In this document: one piece after another, positions 41,974 through 51,896 of the stretch | Numbering within the stretch: position 1 is the stretch's first letter | Layout of the letters: each line of letters opens with the position of its first letter | From: Bartonella bacilliformis Ver097 | GTDB lineage: Bacteria > Pseudomonadota > Alphaproteobacteria > Rhizobiales > Rhizobiaceae | DNA: 64,000 bases | Reading direction: 5' to 3' | NCBI RefSeq assembly: GCF_000709795.1 | Contig: NZ_KL503803.1 | Coordinates: 248,001 to 312,000, forward strand | Made by a program: the position numbers and the translations under genes | Notes under the pieces: generated by a model | Seen by the model: the letters and a program-made list of their open reading frames with translations, nothing else | What the model was told of the DNA's origin: nothing | The model's database searches: none

Positions 41974-42792
41974 TTGTCTAACCTTTTTTTGCGCATTCTT
42001 ACAGCTTTTGTTTTTGGCACTATTACTTTATGCTTAACATGGTTTGGAGGAGCTTTATTTTTCTTATTTATATGGGGAATTGGAGGTTTTATCCTATATG
42101 AGTGGATTACGATCACTAAAGATAAATGGAGCTTTTTACAAAAAATATTGGCAGGTGTTTTTTATTTTGTTTTTTGTATATTCTTATTATTAGGCACATC
42201 CGCTCTGTTAATTTTTGGTATTTTGATAGCTTTAGCAGTATTTTTGGGTAGTGTTGGACTCTTCAAAAATATTGGCTGGGTTTTGTGTGGTTTTCTTTAC
42301 GCATCTTTGCCTGTTGTATCTTTGTCTTTTTTACGAGGTTATGAGATATTAGGGCTTCGGATGGTTATTTTTTTATTTATGATAGTATGGGGAACAGATA
42401 TTGCCGCGTATTTTATTGGTCGCGCGTTTGGTGGCCCTAAATTAGCACCAAAATTTTCTCCTAATAAAACATGGTCCGGAGCTATAGGTGGTACCCTAGT
42501 TGGAGTTTCTGGTGGTGTATTTGTTGTCTTTTTTGTTTTTGACATGGGCCAAATAACTATTATTGTACCATTATTGGCTTTAATTATATCAATTATTTCA
42601 CAAATTAGTGATTTAGGCCAATCGTGGTTGAAGAGGCGATTTTCTGTTAAAGATTCTGGTTATTTTTTACCTGGACATGGTGGGTTCATGGATCGTATGG
42701 ATGGGTTAGTTGGTGCTGCTTTTATGCTTTATTTAATCAGTTCTTTTATGTCTGGTCTGAATACACCTTTTAATTTCTTTTATATGATTTAG
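41974..42792 (+). CDS. cdsA: Phosphatidate cytidylyltransferase
   Basis: This 272-residue, eight- to nine-span membrane enzyme makes CDP-diacylglycerol, the precursor of phosphatidylglycerol and other phospholipids. The CDP-alcohol synthase signature is complete near the C-terminus: SWLKRRFSVKDSGYFLPGHG followed by GFMDRMD. I chose the TTG start at 41974 because ggag lies eight bases before it and SNLFLRILTAF fits the family's short N-terminus. ATG 41956 and TTG 41923 are in-frame alternatives. It sits between the decayed uppS and the decayed rseP yet shows no damage. Confidence 0.9.
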   Translation: MSNLFLRILTAFVFGTITLCLTWFGGALFFLFIWGIGGFILYEWITITKDKWSFLQKILAGVFYFVFCIFLLLGTSALLIFGILIALAVFLGSVGLFKNIGWVLCGFLYASLPVVSLSFLRGYEILGLRMVIFLFMIVWGTDIAAYFIGRAFGGPKLAPKFSPNKTWSGAIGGTLVGVSGGVFVVFFVFDMGQITIIVPLLALIISIISQISDLGQSWLKRRFSVKDSGYFLPGHGGFMDRMDGLVGAAFMLYLISSFMSGLNTPFNFFYMI

Positions 42793-42800
42793 TGGGGGCA

Positions 42801-43945
42801 ATGTTTTGGAATTTTTAAATCATATCCTTAGTGGAGTTGAGGCACTTTGGAGAGACTTTGGTATTGTCTTTATCATTATGGTTATTATTTTTGTTCACGA
42901 GATAGGACATTATCTTGTTGGACGATAGTGCGGTATTAAAACATCGTTTCTCGCTTGGATTCGGACCATCTATACTGAATTATACAAACAAACATGGCAC
43001 ACGGTGGTGTTTAGGATTAATTCTTTTTGAAGGATATGTAAAATTTATCAATGATCAGGATGGGATCAGTATGCTGTCGCCAGAATCATCATCGTTGATG
43101 CATGGTTGATTTGCTGGCGTTCGTGCTTGAAAAGGGCTTCTACCGTTTTTGCTGGTCCTTTATTCAATATTCTTTTTAGTATTATTATTTAACGTTTTTT
43201 TCTTTTCTCATGGGCGCGTAACCATTGAGCTTGGAGTTGGTTCTTTGGAAAAAGATTCTCCTGCTGTTCAGGCAGGTTTGATATTAGGCGATCGTTTTAT
43301 TGAAATGAATGGTAAAAGAGTTAAAAGTTTTGAAAATTTAGTAACATATGTGACTTTTCATAGTGGAGATCGCATAAAATTTAAAATGGAGTGCATGGGA
43401 AGAGTGTTTAGTACGGTGATTACATCGATAGTGACAGAAAAAGATGATGGATTTGGCAATCAAGTTCGGGTTGGCATGATTGGTGTGGGTGTACCTGTTG
43501 ATCCAGGTAACTCCACGCGTTTAGATCAAACTTATAAGAAATATATTCACTATAATTTCTTGGAAGCAATGGAAGAAGCATTAGAGCGTACAACACTGAT
43601 TGTCACGCGAACGTTTTTTATTGGCCGTTTAATAAAAGGACAAGGAAATCTTTGTCAATTAAGTGATCCTTCGAAGACTATTAAAATTGCTTGGCAAATT
43701 AATGAAAAGGTTTTTTCTCTTTTGAATTTTGCAGCTTTTTTTTGGTTAGTATTGATCTCATTAACCTTTTTCCGATTTCTCCGCTTGATGGCGGACACTT
43801 ATTACTTTATATTATTGAAGTTATTGTTGGAAAGCCAGTACCAGCTAAAATTCAGGAAGTTATTTTCCATATAGATCTATTTATTGTTTGCGCATTTATG
43901 ATTTTTGCGCTCTTTAATGATTATTTTTGTTGGTTTAGCTATTAA
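42801..43945 (+). pseudogene. rseP: Site-2 intramembrane zinc metalloprotease remnant
   Basis: The locus (after cdsA, before bamA) and sequence identify RseP. The zinc motif HEIGHY is readable, but it is followed three residues later by TAG (42926-42928), where a Trp codon is expected. After a shift comes FSLGFGPSILNYTNKHGTRW, with stops at the SFAG and AWKR blocks. Another shift opens a long piece (about 43149-43740) with the PDZ region (GSLEKDSPAVQAGLILGDRF). A last shift gives INLFPISPLDGGH, the second zinc-site motif. At least five lesions exclude a working protein from this copy. RseP normally cleaves anti-sigma factors and signal-peptide remnants. Confidence 0.93.
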
Positions 43946-44085
43946 GTTATAGCAAATATTTTGCAAATTAGTTACTATTTAAGAATTAAGGAAATAGGGG
44001 TTAAGAGCTGTTTGCTGTATTCGCAAAGTTACGTATCATAGCTATTAGTAAATTAAGTAGATAAGATACAAGAAGAGCTTTTTGT

Positions 44086-46521
44086 ATGTATGTTCAGGGA
44101 AAAAAATATAAGGTGAAGAAGCCAATGGCCATGAATTCAAAATTTTTTAACGCAGCATCTATGTTGGTATTAATTAGGGTTACAGTTATTCCAGTAATCG
44201 CTGCTGTACCAGTTTCGATTATTGGAAATGCTCAGGCATCTGTTGTTCAGTCTATTGAAATTCATGGTAATAATCTTGTAGATGCTGAGACGATTCAGGG
44301 TAATATAAGTATCAAAGCTGGGAAGACTTTTGAAAGTAGCGATATTAACGCTGCCGTGAAGCAGCTTTTTGGATTAGGTTTGTTTTATGATGTTAAAATA
44401 AATCAGGTAGGCAATAAGCTAATTGTAACAGTTAAAGAATATGAGATTATCAATCAAGTATTGTTTCAAGGAAACAGAGCACTCAAAGAACCTGATCTTA
44501 AACGTTTCATTGCTTTGAAACCGAATGCAACTTTCAGTGCTGCTAAGCTATCAGCTGACATCAAGACGATTAAGGACGCTTATCGCACTGTTGGTCGTAG
44601 TAATATTTCTGTTTCAGCCCAAACTATTAACTTAGGAAAAGGGCGTGTGAATGTTATTTTCAAGATTGTTGAGGGTCAGAGAACAAAGATTAAGAATATC
44701 GTATTTGAAGGGAATAAAGCATTTGGAAGTCGTCGTTTACATGATGTTATTTCAACAAAATCTTCAGGAATCTTCTCTTTATTAATGAGGGGTGATGTTT
44801 ATACTGAAGAACGTTTGGCTGCAGATGAGCAAGCGCTGCGTCTTTTTTATTATAATCGTGGTTATGCCGATTTCCGTATTGTTTCATCCAAAGCATTGTT
44901 TGATGAAGTTAATAATAGCTATGAGATTTACTTCGTTCTTGATGAAGGAGCGCGCTATAAAATTGGTAATGTAGGTGTTGAAAGCGATATTGATGGAATT
45001 GATACTAAATCCATGACAAGTATGCTTAAAACCCGTCCAGGTGATGTTTATAGTGCAGAGCTTATTGAGCGGTCTGTTGCAATTATCAATAATAAAGTTG
45101 CTGATTCTGGATATGCTTTCGCCAAAGTTGATCCTCGGGGAAATCGTGATTTTCAAAATCACACAATTTCTATTCTTTATAATATTGAGCAAGGGCCACG
45201 GGTTTATATTCAAAGGATTGATATACGTGGTAATGAAAAAACTCGTGATAATGTTATCCGTCGTGAAATTGATTTGAACGAGGGTGATGCATATAATCAA
45301 ACATTAGTGCGACGAGCACAACGTCGGTTAGAAAATTTGGGTTTTTTCAAAACAGTTAATATTTCGATGGTACCGACTAGTGAGTCTGATCAGGTTACCT
45401 TAGTTATAGATGTAGTAGAAACGCCAACAGGAGATTTTTCTTTCTCTGGTGGTTATACTACAGGTGGTAATAGTCCAGGTATGTCGCTTGAAGCATCTGT
45501 GACTGAACGGAATCTTGGAGGCTATGGTCAGTATGTTCGTTTAGGTTTAGGTGCTGGTCAGGGAAATTCTCGTAATTACAATTTATCATTTGTTGAGCCT
45601 TATTTCCTAGGTTATCGCTTGTCTTCAGGTATTGATATTTTCCGTAGTACCTCTCGTGTTGATAAGGCATATGATTCGCAGCAAACAGGTGGTTCTCTTC
45701 GATTTGGGGTATCAATTAATGAGGAAATTTCTGCAAGTTTAGCTTATTCTTACGTGCAGGAAGAATATAATTTTGGTAGCAATTATGATTTAACCGATGA
45801 TGCAGTTATAGAAGAGTTGTATGATAAATATTCTGGCGCGATTGTTCAGGCTGCAAAGAATAGTCCTTGGAAGCGTTCATCAGTCATTTGGGGTCTAACT
45901 TATAACTCTGTTGATAATATGAGAAATCCGCATGACGGTTTGTATATTCGTGCGTTGCAAGAATATGCAGGACTTGGTGGAAACGCAAAATTCTTAAAAA
46001 CGACAGGTAAAGCGATGATGTATAAAACATTGTCTGATGAAATGGATCTCGTTGGTTTGCTTTCTGTTGGTGCTGGTTATATACATGAAATAAGTAAAGA
46101 TGGTGTTCGTATTTTTGATATGTTTAAAAGCAATACTGATATAATTCGGGGATTTAGGTATAATGGAATAGGCCCGCGTCAGATTTCTAATACGGGTGAG
46201 GTGTCTTTCTTAGGAGGAACAACATATATGAATGCAACTGCTGAAGCACAGTTTCCTATTCCTCTTATTCCTGATAGTTTAGGTTTTCGTGGTGCTGTAT
46301 TTGCAGATGCTGCAACACTTTATGGTAATAATTATAAACCTGTTTTACAAAATGAAAAGCCGGTTACAGATCTTGGCAGTGCATGGCGTACATCTGCAGG
46401 TGTTAGTTTAATGTGGGAGTCACCGTTTGGTCCACTTCGTGTTGATTATGCTTGGCCAATAACTAAGCAAAACGGTGACCAAGTGCAGAATTTGAATTTT
46501 GGTATTTCTACTAAGTTTTAA
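44086..46521 (+). CDS. bamA: Outer membrane protein assembly factor BamA
   Basis: This protein of up to 811 residues inserts beta-barrel proteins into the outer membrane. A signal peptide ends near NAQA-SVVQ. Five POTRA repeats follow, visible as repeated elements such as IEIHGNNLVDAETI, VLFQGNRALKEPDL, IVFEGNKAFGSRRL, VGVESDIDGIDTKS and IDIRGNEKTRDNVIRREI. The barrel has TPTGDFSFSGGYTT, a stretch around IRGFRYNGIGPR (lid-loop motif) and a terminal aromatic residue, NFGISTKF. Starts at 44125 or 44131 would give a shorter, more ordinary signal peptide. Despite loss of rseP next door the gene is intact. Confidence 0.94.
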   Translation: MYVQGKKYKVKKPMAMNSKFFNAASMLVLIRVTVIPVIAAVPVSIIGNAQASVVQSIEIHGNNLVDAETIQGNISIKAGKTFESSDINAAVKQLFGLGLFYDVKINQVGNKLIVTVKEYEIINQVLFQGNRALKEPDLKRFIALKPNATFSAAKLSADIKTIKDAYRTVGRSNISVSAQTINLGKGRVNVIFKIVEGQRTKIKNIVFEGNKAFGSRRLHDVISTKSSGIFSLLMRGDVYTEERLAADEQALRLFYYNRGYADFRIVSSKALFDEVNNSYEIYFVLDEGARYKIGNVGVESDIDGIDTKSMTSMLKTRPGDVYSAELIERSVAIINNKVADSGYAFAKVDPRGNRDFQNHTISILYNIEQGPRVYIQRIDIRGNEKTRDNVIRREIDLNEGDAYNQTLVRRAQRRLENLGFFKTVNISMVPTSESDQVTLVIDVVETPTGDFSFSGGYTTGGNSPGMSLEASVTERNLGGYGQYVRLGLGAGQGNSRNYNLSFVEPYFLGYRLSSGIDIFRSTSRVDKAYDSQQTGGSLRFGVSINEEISASLAYSYVQEEYNFGSNYDLTDDAVIEELYDKYSGAIVQAAKNSPWKRSSVIWGLTYNSVDNMRNPHDGLYIRALQEYAGLGGNAKFLKTTGKAMMYKTLSDEMDLVGLLSVGAGYIHEISKDGVRIFDMFKSNTDIIRGFRYNGIGPRQISNTGEVSFLGGTTYMNATAEAQFPIPLIPDSLGFRGAVFADAATLYGNNYKPVLQNEKPVTDLGSAWRTSAGVSLMWESPFGPLRVDYAWPITKQNGDQVQNLNFGISTKF

Positions 46522-46593
46522 TTTAGATTTTCTCTAGGGAGGAGGAGGAGGCTTCTAAAGGAAATGAATTAAGCTAGGAGAGAAATTGTTTTG

Positions 46594-47640
46594 ATGGCAG
46601 ATACATTTTTTTTTATGCCGTCTCGGCGATTGACGGTTGCTGATGTTGTTGAGCTGACGGGTGCAGGGCTTCGTGACCCAAAATTTTCCAATATAGTTAT
46701 AAAAACTCTTTCTTCTATTGAAAATGCTCGAGAAGGTTCTCTTGTGTTTTTAGAAAATCAGAAATTTGCAGATGTTTTATTAGGTAGTTTTGCAGCTGCA
46801 GTTTTCTGTAGGAGTGATGTCGTTGTTAAAGTTCCTGAATCAATAGCAGCTTTAGTAACATCAACGCCACAACGCGATTTTGCTCAAATTGGGCGCATTT
46901 TATTTCCTGATTCCGTTAAGCCAACGCCTTGGTTTGGCCAAAAGGAAATTTCACCACATGCGCATATCCACCCAAGTGCCAAGATTGAAGATGATGTCTG
47001 TATTGAAGCAGGGGCGATTATTGGTAAAAATGTTGAAATTGGTGCAGGAACTCTTGTTTCGTCAACTGCTGTTATTGGTGAAAATTGTCGTATTGGGCGT
47101 GAGTGTTATATTGCTCCCAGAGTAACGGTCCAGTATTCTTTGATAGGTGATAAAGTTCGACTTCATCCTGGTGTTTGCATTGGACAGGACGGTTTTGGAT
47201 ATGTTAGTGGTGCTTTTGGCGTTGAAAAAATTCCGCAACTTGGTCGTGTTATCATTCAAGATGGTGTAGAAATTGGCGCAAATACAACAGTTGATCGTGG
47301 AACATTTGAAGATACAATTATTGGTGAGGGTAGCAAAATCGATAATTTAGTACAGATCGCTCATAATGTGAGGATAGGTCGTTATTGCCTCATTGCTGCT
47401 CAGTGTGGCATTGCTGGAAGTACATCTATAGGTGATATGTCTCGACTTGGTGGGAGCGTTGGGGTTGTAGACCATGTTACAATAGGTGAAGGAGTTCAGA
47501 TTGCTGCTGGTAGTGGCGTTATGAATGATATTCCCGATGGCGAAAAGTGGGGTGGAAGTCCAGCTCAGCCATTTAAAAAATGGTTTCGTGAAATGGTGGC
47601 GTTGCGCAATATTGGCCAGGTTAAAAGGGAGAAACGCTAA
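46594..47640 (+). CDS. lpxD: UDP-3-O-acylglucosamine N-acyltransferase
   Basis: This 348-residue enzyme of lipid A synthesis adds the second (N-linked) hydroxyacyl chain. An N-terminal uridine-binding domain (to about 105) is followed by a left-handed beta-helix of hexapeptide repeats from about residue 110. The catalytic His lies in [14 protein letters not shown] helical C-terminal end follows. ATG 46594 is preceded by aggaga. fabZ starts one base after its stop codon. Confidence 0.95.
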   Translation: MADTFFFMPSRRLTVADVVELTGAGLRDPKFSNIVIKTLSSIENAREGSLVFLENQKFADVLLGSFAAAVFCRSDVVVKVPESIAALVTSTPQRDFAQIGRILFPDSVKPTPWFGQKEISPHAHIHPSAKIEDDVCIEAGAIIGKNVEIGAGTLVSSTAVIGENCRIGRECYIAPRVTVQYSLIGDKVRLHPGVCIGQDGFGYVSGAFGVEKIPQLGRVIIQDGVEIGANTTVDRGTFEDTIIGEGSKIDNLVQIAHNVRIGRYCLIAAQCGIAGSTSIGDMSRLGGSVGVVDHVTIGEGVQIAAGSGVMNDIPDGEKWGGSPAQPFKKWFREMVALRNIGQVKREKR

Positions 47641-47641
47641 T

Positions 47642-48106
47642 ATGGTTAATACAGGAGAAATTAAAAATCTAGAGGCTATAGATATTGTTAAATTACTATC
47701 TGTGTTACCGCATCGTTATCCATTTTTATTAATTGATCGTATTATTGAAATTGATGGTGATCGAAAGGCTATCGGTATTAAAAATGTGACGGTTAATGAA
47801 CCACATTTTGTAGGACATTTCCCTGAAAATCCAGTTATGCCTGGCGTTTTAATTTTAGAGGCAATGGCGCAAACAGCAGGAGCTATTTCACTTTTAGCGT
47901 TAGGTAAAGGAAAAGAGGATTTAGTCTATCTTATGACTATTGATAATGCAAAATTTCGTAAACCTGTTGTTCCTGGTGATCAGTTGAGAATTCATGTTCA
48001 ATTGTTAAAGAAACGGTCTGAAGTTAGGCGTTTCTTGTGTATTGCAGAAGTAGAGGGCACCCGCGTTTCTGAAGCAGAAATTTCTGCGATGGTTGTCAAA
48101 TCATAG
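47642..48106 (+). CDS. fabZ: 3-hydroxyacyl-[acyl-carrier-protein] dehydratase FabZ
   Basis: This 154-residue hot-dog-fold dehydratase of fatty acid synthesis has [13 protein letters not shown], the catalytic His in [12 protein letters not shown] and the catalytic Glu in LILEAMAQ. I chose ATG 47642, just after lpxD, rather than an upstream in-frame start inside lpxD. It competes with lipid A synthesis for hydroxyacyl-ACP, which fits its place between lpxD and lpxA. Confidence 0.95.
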   Translation: MVNTGEIKNLEAIDIVKLLSVLPHRYPFLLIDRIIEIDGDRKAIGIKNVTVNEPHFVGHFPENPVMPGVLILEAMAQTAGAISLLALGKGKEDLVYLMTIDNAKFRKPVVPGDQLRIHVQLLKKRSEVRRFLCIAEVEGTRVSEAEISAMVVKS

Positions 48107-48131
48107 CAAATAATAAAATAGGAATTTAGAA

Positions 48132-48956
48132 ATGTCTGGGACGAAAATTCATCCAACTGCCTTTGTGGAGGAGGGCGCACAGCTTGGTGAGAATGTATCT
48201 ATTGGACCATTTTGTCATATTGGTCCACGAGCTGTAATTGGTGATGGATGTTGTTTGATGAGTCATGTTGTGATTATGGGAAATACAATATTAGGTGCTA
48301 ATAGCAAAGTATTTCCCCATGCAATTTTAGGTGGAGATCCACAAAATAATAAACATAAAGGGGGGCATACAAGTCTCTCTATTGGTAAAAATAGTATGAT
48401 TCGCGAAGGTGTCACAATGCATAGGGGATCTGATACATGCGTAGGGAAGACGATTGTTGGCGATAATTGTCAATTCTTTTCTTATGCACATGTTGCGCAT
48501 GATTGTCATGTGGGGCATCATGTAACATTTGCTAATAATGCTATGATTGGCGGTCACGTTACAGTTGGTGATTATGTTATTATTGGTGGTGGTTCCGCTG
48601 TTCATCAGTTTGTTCGTGTTGGGCATCATGCGTTTATTGGCGGTGTATCTGCATTAGTTGGCGATTTGATTCCCTATGGAATGGCTGTTGGTGTACAAGC
48701 AAAACTTGCGGGATTAAATATTATTGGTATGAAACGTGCTGGTCTTGAGCGGAAAGAAATTCGTTCATTACGTCATGCAGTGAGTATGCTTTTTGATCAT
48801 AGCAAGCCGCTGAGAGAACGTGTATACGATGTCTTTTCTTTCTATTCTACGTCTCAATCTGTGATTGATATTGTTAATTTTATTCAAGAAAAAGGGAAAC
48901 GTTTTTATTGTACGCCTAGATTTGAAAATGACACAATGCGCTTAAATAAGGATTAA
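48132..48956 (+). CDS. lpxA: Acyl-[acyl-carrier-protein]--UDP-N-acetylglucosamine O-acyltransferase
   Basis: This 274-residue enzyme performs the first step of lipid A synthesis. Hexapeptide repeats begin at IHPTAFVEEGAQLGENVSIG. The catalytic His is in AHVAHDCHVG. The GGDPQNNKHKGG loop and the helical C-terminal domain with LKRAGLERKEIRSL-type pattern (here MKRAGLERKEIRSL) follow. The gene lies 25 bases after fabZ. Confidence 0.96.
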   Translation: MSGTKIHPTAFVEEGAQLGENVSIGPFCHIGPRAVIGDGCCLMSHVVIMGNTILGANSKVFPHAILGGDPQNNKHKGGHTSLSIGKNSMIREGVTMHRGSDTCVGKTIVGDNCQFFSYAHVAHDCHVGHHVTFANNAMIGGHVTVGDYVIIGGGSAVHQFVRVGHHAFIGGVSALVGDLIPYGMAVGVQAKLAGLNIIGMKRAGLERKEIRSLRHAVSMLFDHSKPLRERVYDVFSFYSTSQSVIDIVNFIQEKGKRFYCTPRFENDTMRLNKD

Positions 48957-48958
48957 AA

Positions 48959-49831
48959 ATGTCTTCCTCAAATGTTAGAAGTTTTCTTTCTGGTCGGACT
49001 GCTATTATAGCAGGAAATGGTGTTTTACCTATTGCTGTTGTTCAAGCTCTTAAAAAATGTGGAAAAAAACCTTTTCTTATCCTTTTACATGGTGAAGCAG
49101 AGTCTACACTTTATAACTATGAGCATTGTGAATTATCAATCGTAGAATTAGCGCGACTATTTAAAATTTTGAAAGAAAAAGAGATTTGCAATATTATTTT
49201 AGCGGGGGGAGTAAGAAAGCGGCCTGATCTTTTCAAGTTACATTTCGATTGGAAAACTTTGTTAGCTTTACCTAAGTTATTTAAGATATTGGGGAGTGGA
49301 GATGATATATTATTAAAAGGCTTTATACAGCTTATTGAAGCACGTGGCTTTTGTGTTGTTGGTGCTCATGAAGTAGTACTAGATTTATTAGCTCCCGTGG
49401 ATTTTAGTTTAACATCGCGGCGTGCTACTCAAAAGGAAAAAAATAGTATTCTATTAGCAGCTAAGGCTGCAAAATTGTTAGGTCACTTAGATATTGGTCA
49501 AGCCGTTGTGGTTATTAATAATTGGGTGGTTGCAGTGGAAGGAGCAGAAGGGACTGATGATATGCTGAAGCGAGTCCAGGAGATGCGGAAAAAAAAGCAA
49601 ATACCATTTAAAGGGGGTATTCTGGTGAAATGTGCAAAGCCACAGCAAGAGCATCGAGTAGATTTACCATCAATTGGGCCGACAACAATCGTTAATGCTG
49701 TAAAAAGTGGATTGGTTGGTGTTGCCGTAGAGGCAGATAGAAGTTTAATATTATCTTGTAAACAAACAATAGAAGAGGCCAATAAACATTTGTTGTTCGT
49801 GGAAACATTTAGGATATCTGATGACGAATAA
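48959..49831 (+). CDS. lpxI: UDP-2,3-diacylglucosamine pyrophosphatase LpxI
   Basis: This 290-residue DUF1009 protein cleaves UDP-2,3-diacylglucosamine to lipid X; in alphaproteobacteria it replaces LpxH. Landmarks are TAIIAGNGVLPIAVVQ, LAGGVRKRPDLF, DDILLKGFIQLIEARGF and the C-terminal KGGILVKCAKPQQEHRVDLP and VAVEADRSLI. It begins two bases after lpxA and overlaps lpxB by 11 bases, so the operon is tightly coupled. Confidence 0.94.
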   Translation: MSSSNVRSFLSGRTAIIAGNGVLPIAVVQALKKCGKKPFLILLHGEAESTLYNYEHCELSIVELARLFKILKEKEICNIILAGGVRKRPDLFKLHFDWKTLLALPKLFKILGSGDDILLKGFIQLIEARGFCVVGAHEVVLDLLAPVDFSLTSRRATQKEKNSILLAAKAAKLLGHLDIGQAVVVINNWVVAVEGAEGTDDMLKRVQEMRKKKQIPFKGGILVKCAKPQQEHRVDLPSIGPTTIVNAVKSGLVGVAVEADRSLILSCKQTIEEANKHLLFVETFRISDDE

Positions 49832-51005
49832 TTGTTCTTTGAAAATTGCTGTTATTGCGGGTGAAGAATCTAGTGATTTACTTGGAGCAGATTTGATTTC
49901 TTCTTTGTCCCATCAAACAGGATGCAAGATTCATTTAATTGGCGTCGGTGGTGAGCATTTAAAGGCATTGGGTTTAAAAAGTATTTTTAATTCTGATGAT
50001 ATTTCTTTAATAGGTTTATGGGCGGTATTAAAAAAACTGCTACTGTTGTTGATGCATATTCGTAATGTATCTAGATTTATTGCACGAGAAAAACCTGATT
50101 GTTTGATCATTATCGATAATCCTGATTTTACACACCGTGTTGCAAAAAAAGTGCGAATTTTAGAACCTTCTATTCCAATCATTAAATATGTTGCACCAAC
50201 TGTTTGGGCATGGCGGCCAGAGCGTGCTAAGGCTATGCGCGAATTTATTGATCACATTTTGGCGGTTTTCCCTTTTGAAGAAAAAATTATGAAGAATTTA
50301 GGAGGACCGCCTCTTACTTACGTCGGACATCGTCTTTTAACGTATCCTCCGCTGTTAAAGATTCAATCCCAAAAAGAGTGCTTGGATACTCAGCGAGAAA
50401 CATTCACGATGGTTGTTTTGCCAGGATCACGTAGTTTGGAAGTTCGTTATCTGATGCCAGTTTTCGGAGAAACGGTAGCAATAGCTAAACAACGTATTCC
50501 TAACTTACGTGTTATTTTACCAACTTTATCACATTTAATAGATGAAGTTCATTATTTTGCAAAAAACTGGAAAAATGAGGTCGAGATTGTTGTTGGTGAA
50601 GATGCAAAATGGCATGCTTTTACAGATGCTGACGTTGCTCTTGCAGCACTTGGAACGGTATCACTTGAATTAGCATTAGCAAAAATTCCAATGCTCCTTT
50701 GTTATAAACTGGATTGTTTATCTAAATTTTTTCTTTTTCCAAAGATAACGTTATGGAGTGCTGCTCTTCCAAACATTATTTCTGATAAACCTGTTATTCC
50801 AGAGTATTTTAATGAATTTTTACGTCCTGGTATGTTAGCAAGACAGATTGAACAACTTTTATATAATCATTCATTGCGACAGGTGCAATTGGATGCTTTT
50901 GATGTGATCAAAAAGAAAATGCAGACTGAGTTGCCGTCAGGTGTCATCGCTTCTCAGACAGTAATAAATCTTCTTAAAAACAAGTCAAGATACTTGGGAT
51001 TATAA
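49821..51005 (+). CDS. lpxB: Lipid-A-disaccharide synthase
   Basis: This 394-residue GT19 glycosyltransferase joins lipid X and UDP-diacylglucosamine. Motifs are IAVIAGEESSDLLGADL near the start, VAPTVWAWRPERAKAM, VVLPGSRSLEVRYLMP and the donor-site segment AALGTVSLELALAKIPMLL. It ends the Bam/lipid A cluster and is convergent with the ABC transporter 29 bases away. Confidence 0.95.
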   Translation: MTNNCSLKIAVIAGEESSDLLGADLISSLSHQTGCKIHLIGVGGEHLKALGLKSIFNSDDISLIGLWAVLKKLLLLLMHIRNVSRFIAREKPDCLIIIDNPDFTHRVAKKVRILEPSIPIIKYVAPTVWAWRPERAKAMREFIDHILAVFPFEEKIMKNLGGPPLTYVGHRLLTYPPLLKIQSQKECLDTQRETFTMVVLPGSRSLEVRYLMPVFGETVAIAKQRIPNLRVILPTLSHLIDEVHYFAKNWKNEVEIVVGEDAKWHAFTDADVALAALGTVSLELALAKIPMLLCYKLDCLSKFFLFPKITLWSAALPNIISDKPVIPEYFNEFLRPGMLARQIEQLLYNHSLRQVQLDAFDVIKKKMQTELPSGVIASQTVINLLKNKSRYLGL

Positions 51006-51034
51006 GTGATTATGGAGATATAGAAGGTTTATAG

Positions 51035-51814
51035 TTAGTACTTAATTTTAGCAAGAAAATCACGAGCACGCTGGGTTTTAGGATTAGTAAAAAATATATC
51101 AGATGTCGTATCTTCAATAATTTTTCCATTTTCTAGAAAAAGTATTCTTTCTGAGATTTCACGAGCAAAATTCATTTCGTGGGTAACGCAAAGCATGGTT
51201 ATTCCTGTATTGGTCAGCTGAGCCATAACCTCTAAGACTTCCCTAACATTTTCTGGATCAAGAGCTGATGTTGGTTCATCAAAAAGCAATATTTTAGGCT
51301 CCATGCAAAGTGCACGTGCGATAGCAACACGTTGTTGTTGTCCACCAGAAAGTTGTGAAGGATATTGTTCACAATATTTTTCAATACCAACATGCGTAAG
51401 ATAATAAATTGCTTGTTTTTTTGCTTGTTTTTTAGAAAGTCCGTGGACTGTCATGGGTGCTAAAATGCAATTTTGCATAACAGTCATATGAGGGAATAAA
51501 TTAAAGTTTTGAAAAACCATTCCTACTTTGCGTAGAACATTTTTTTTCTGTTGTATGGAGGCTGCAGCAATATCTACATCGTAGATGTAGATTGATCCTG
51601 TTTGTGCTTGTTCTAATTGATTAATGCAACGAATTAAAGTTGATTTTCCTGATCCAGAAGGGCCACAAATGACTATCCGCTCACCGGCTTTTATATCTAA
51701 ATTGATATTATGCAATACTTGAAAATTTCCATACCATTTACTAAGATTTCGAATAAAAATAACCGGATTTTTATTAATATCGAAGGAGTTATTATTTTTA
51801 TTTTCTGGATTCAT
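51035..51814 (-). CDS. Polar amino-acid ABC transporter, ATP-binding protein
   Basis: This 259-residue ATPase has Walker A GPSGSGKST, the Q-loop in VFQNFNLFPHMTV, the signature LSGGQQQRVAIARAL, Walker B ILLFDEPTSALDPE and the His switch CVTHEM. This set is typical of the GlnQ/HisP/AapP group that powers uptake of polar amino acids. It ends a four-gene unit read on the minus strand: binding protein, two permeases, ATPase. It lies 82 bases after the second permease. Confidence 0.92.
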   Translation of the reverse strand: MNPENKNNNSFDINKNPVIFIRNLSKWYGNFQVLHNINLDIKAGERIVICGPSGSGKSTLIRCINQLEQAQTGSIYIYDVDIAAASIQQKKNVLRKVGMVFQNFNLFPHMTVMQNCILAPMTVHGLSKKQAKKQAIYYLTHVGIEKYCEQYPSQLSGGQQQRVAIARALCMEPKILLFDEPTSALDPENVREVLEVMAQLTNTGITMLCVTHEMNFAREISERILFLENGKIIEDTTSDIFFTNPKTQRARDFLAKIKY

Positions 51815-51896
51815 TTTTTGTATTTTTTCATTGAGGGATTGAATTATATTAATTTAGTGTTTTGGCTTAGTGAAAAATTTTTATGATTATTCTTAT

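Noticed and set aside
42793-42800. Missing dxr between cdsA and rseP
   Set aside because: Some bacteria carry dxr here, but the two genes are only a few bases apart and show no debris. As I recall, Brucella and at least some Bartonella use a DXR-like enzyme encoded elsewhere, so absence alone is not noteworthy.
43149-43874. 241-codon open frame that looks like an independent PDZ protein
   Set aside because: It is the middle piece of the broken rseP: its ends are frameshift artefacts and it lacks both zinc-site motifs, so I annotated it as part of the pseudogene.
44884-45300. 138-codon minus-strand open frame inside bamA
   Set aside because: It is antisense to well-conserved POTRA domains, rich in Ile and Asn as expected of a shadow, and has no credible ribosome binding site.
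46522-46593. Purine-rich ggaggaggagg tract between bamA and lpxD as a ribosome binding site for a hidden gene
   Set aside because: The only start nearby gives a two-codon frame. No skp-like gene fits in the 72 bases.
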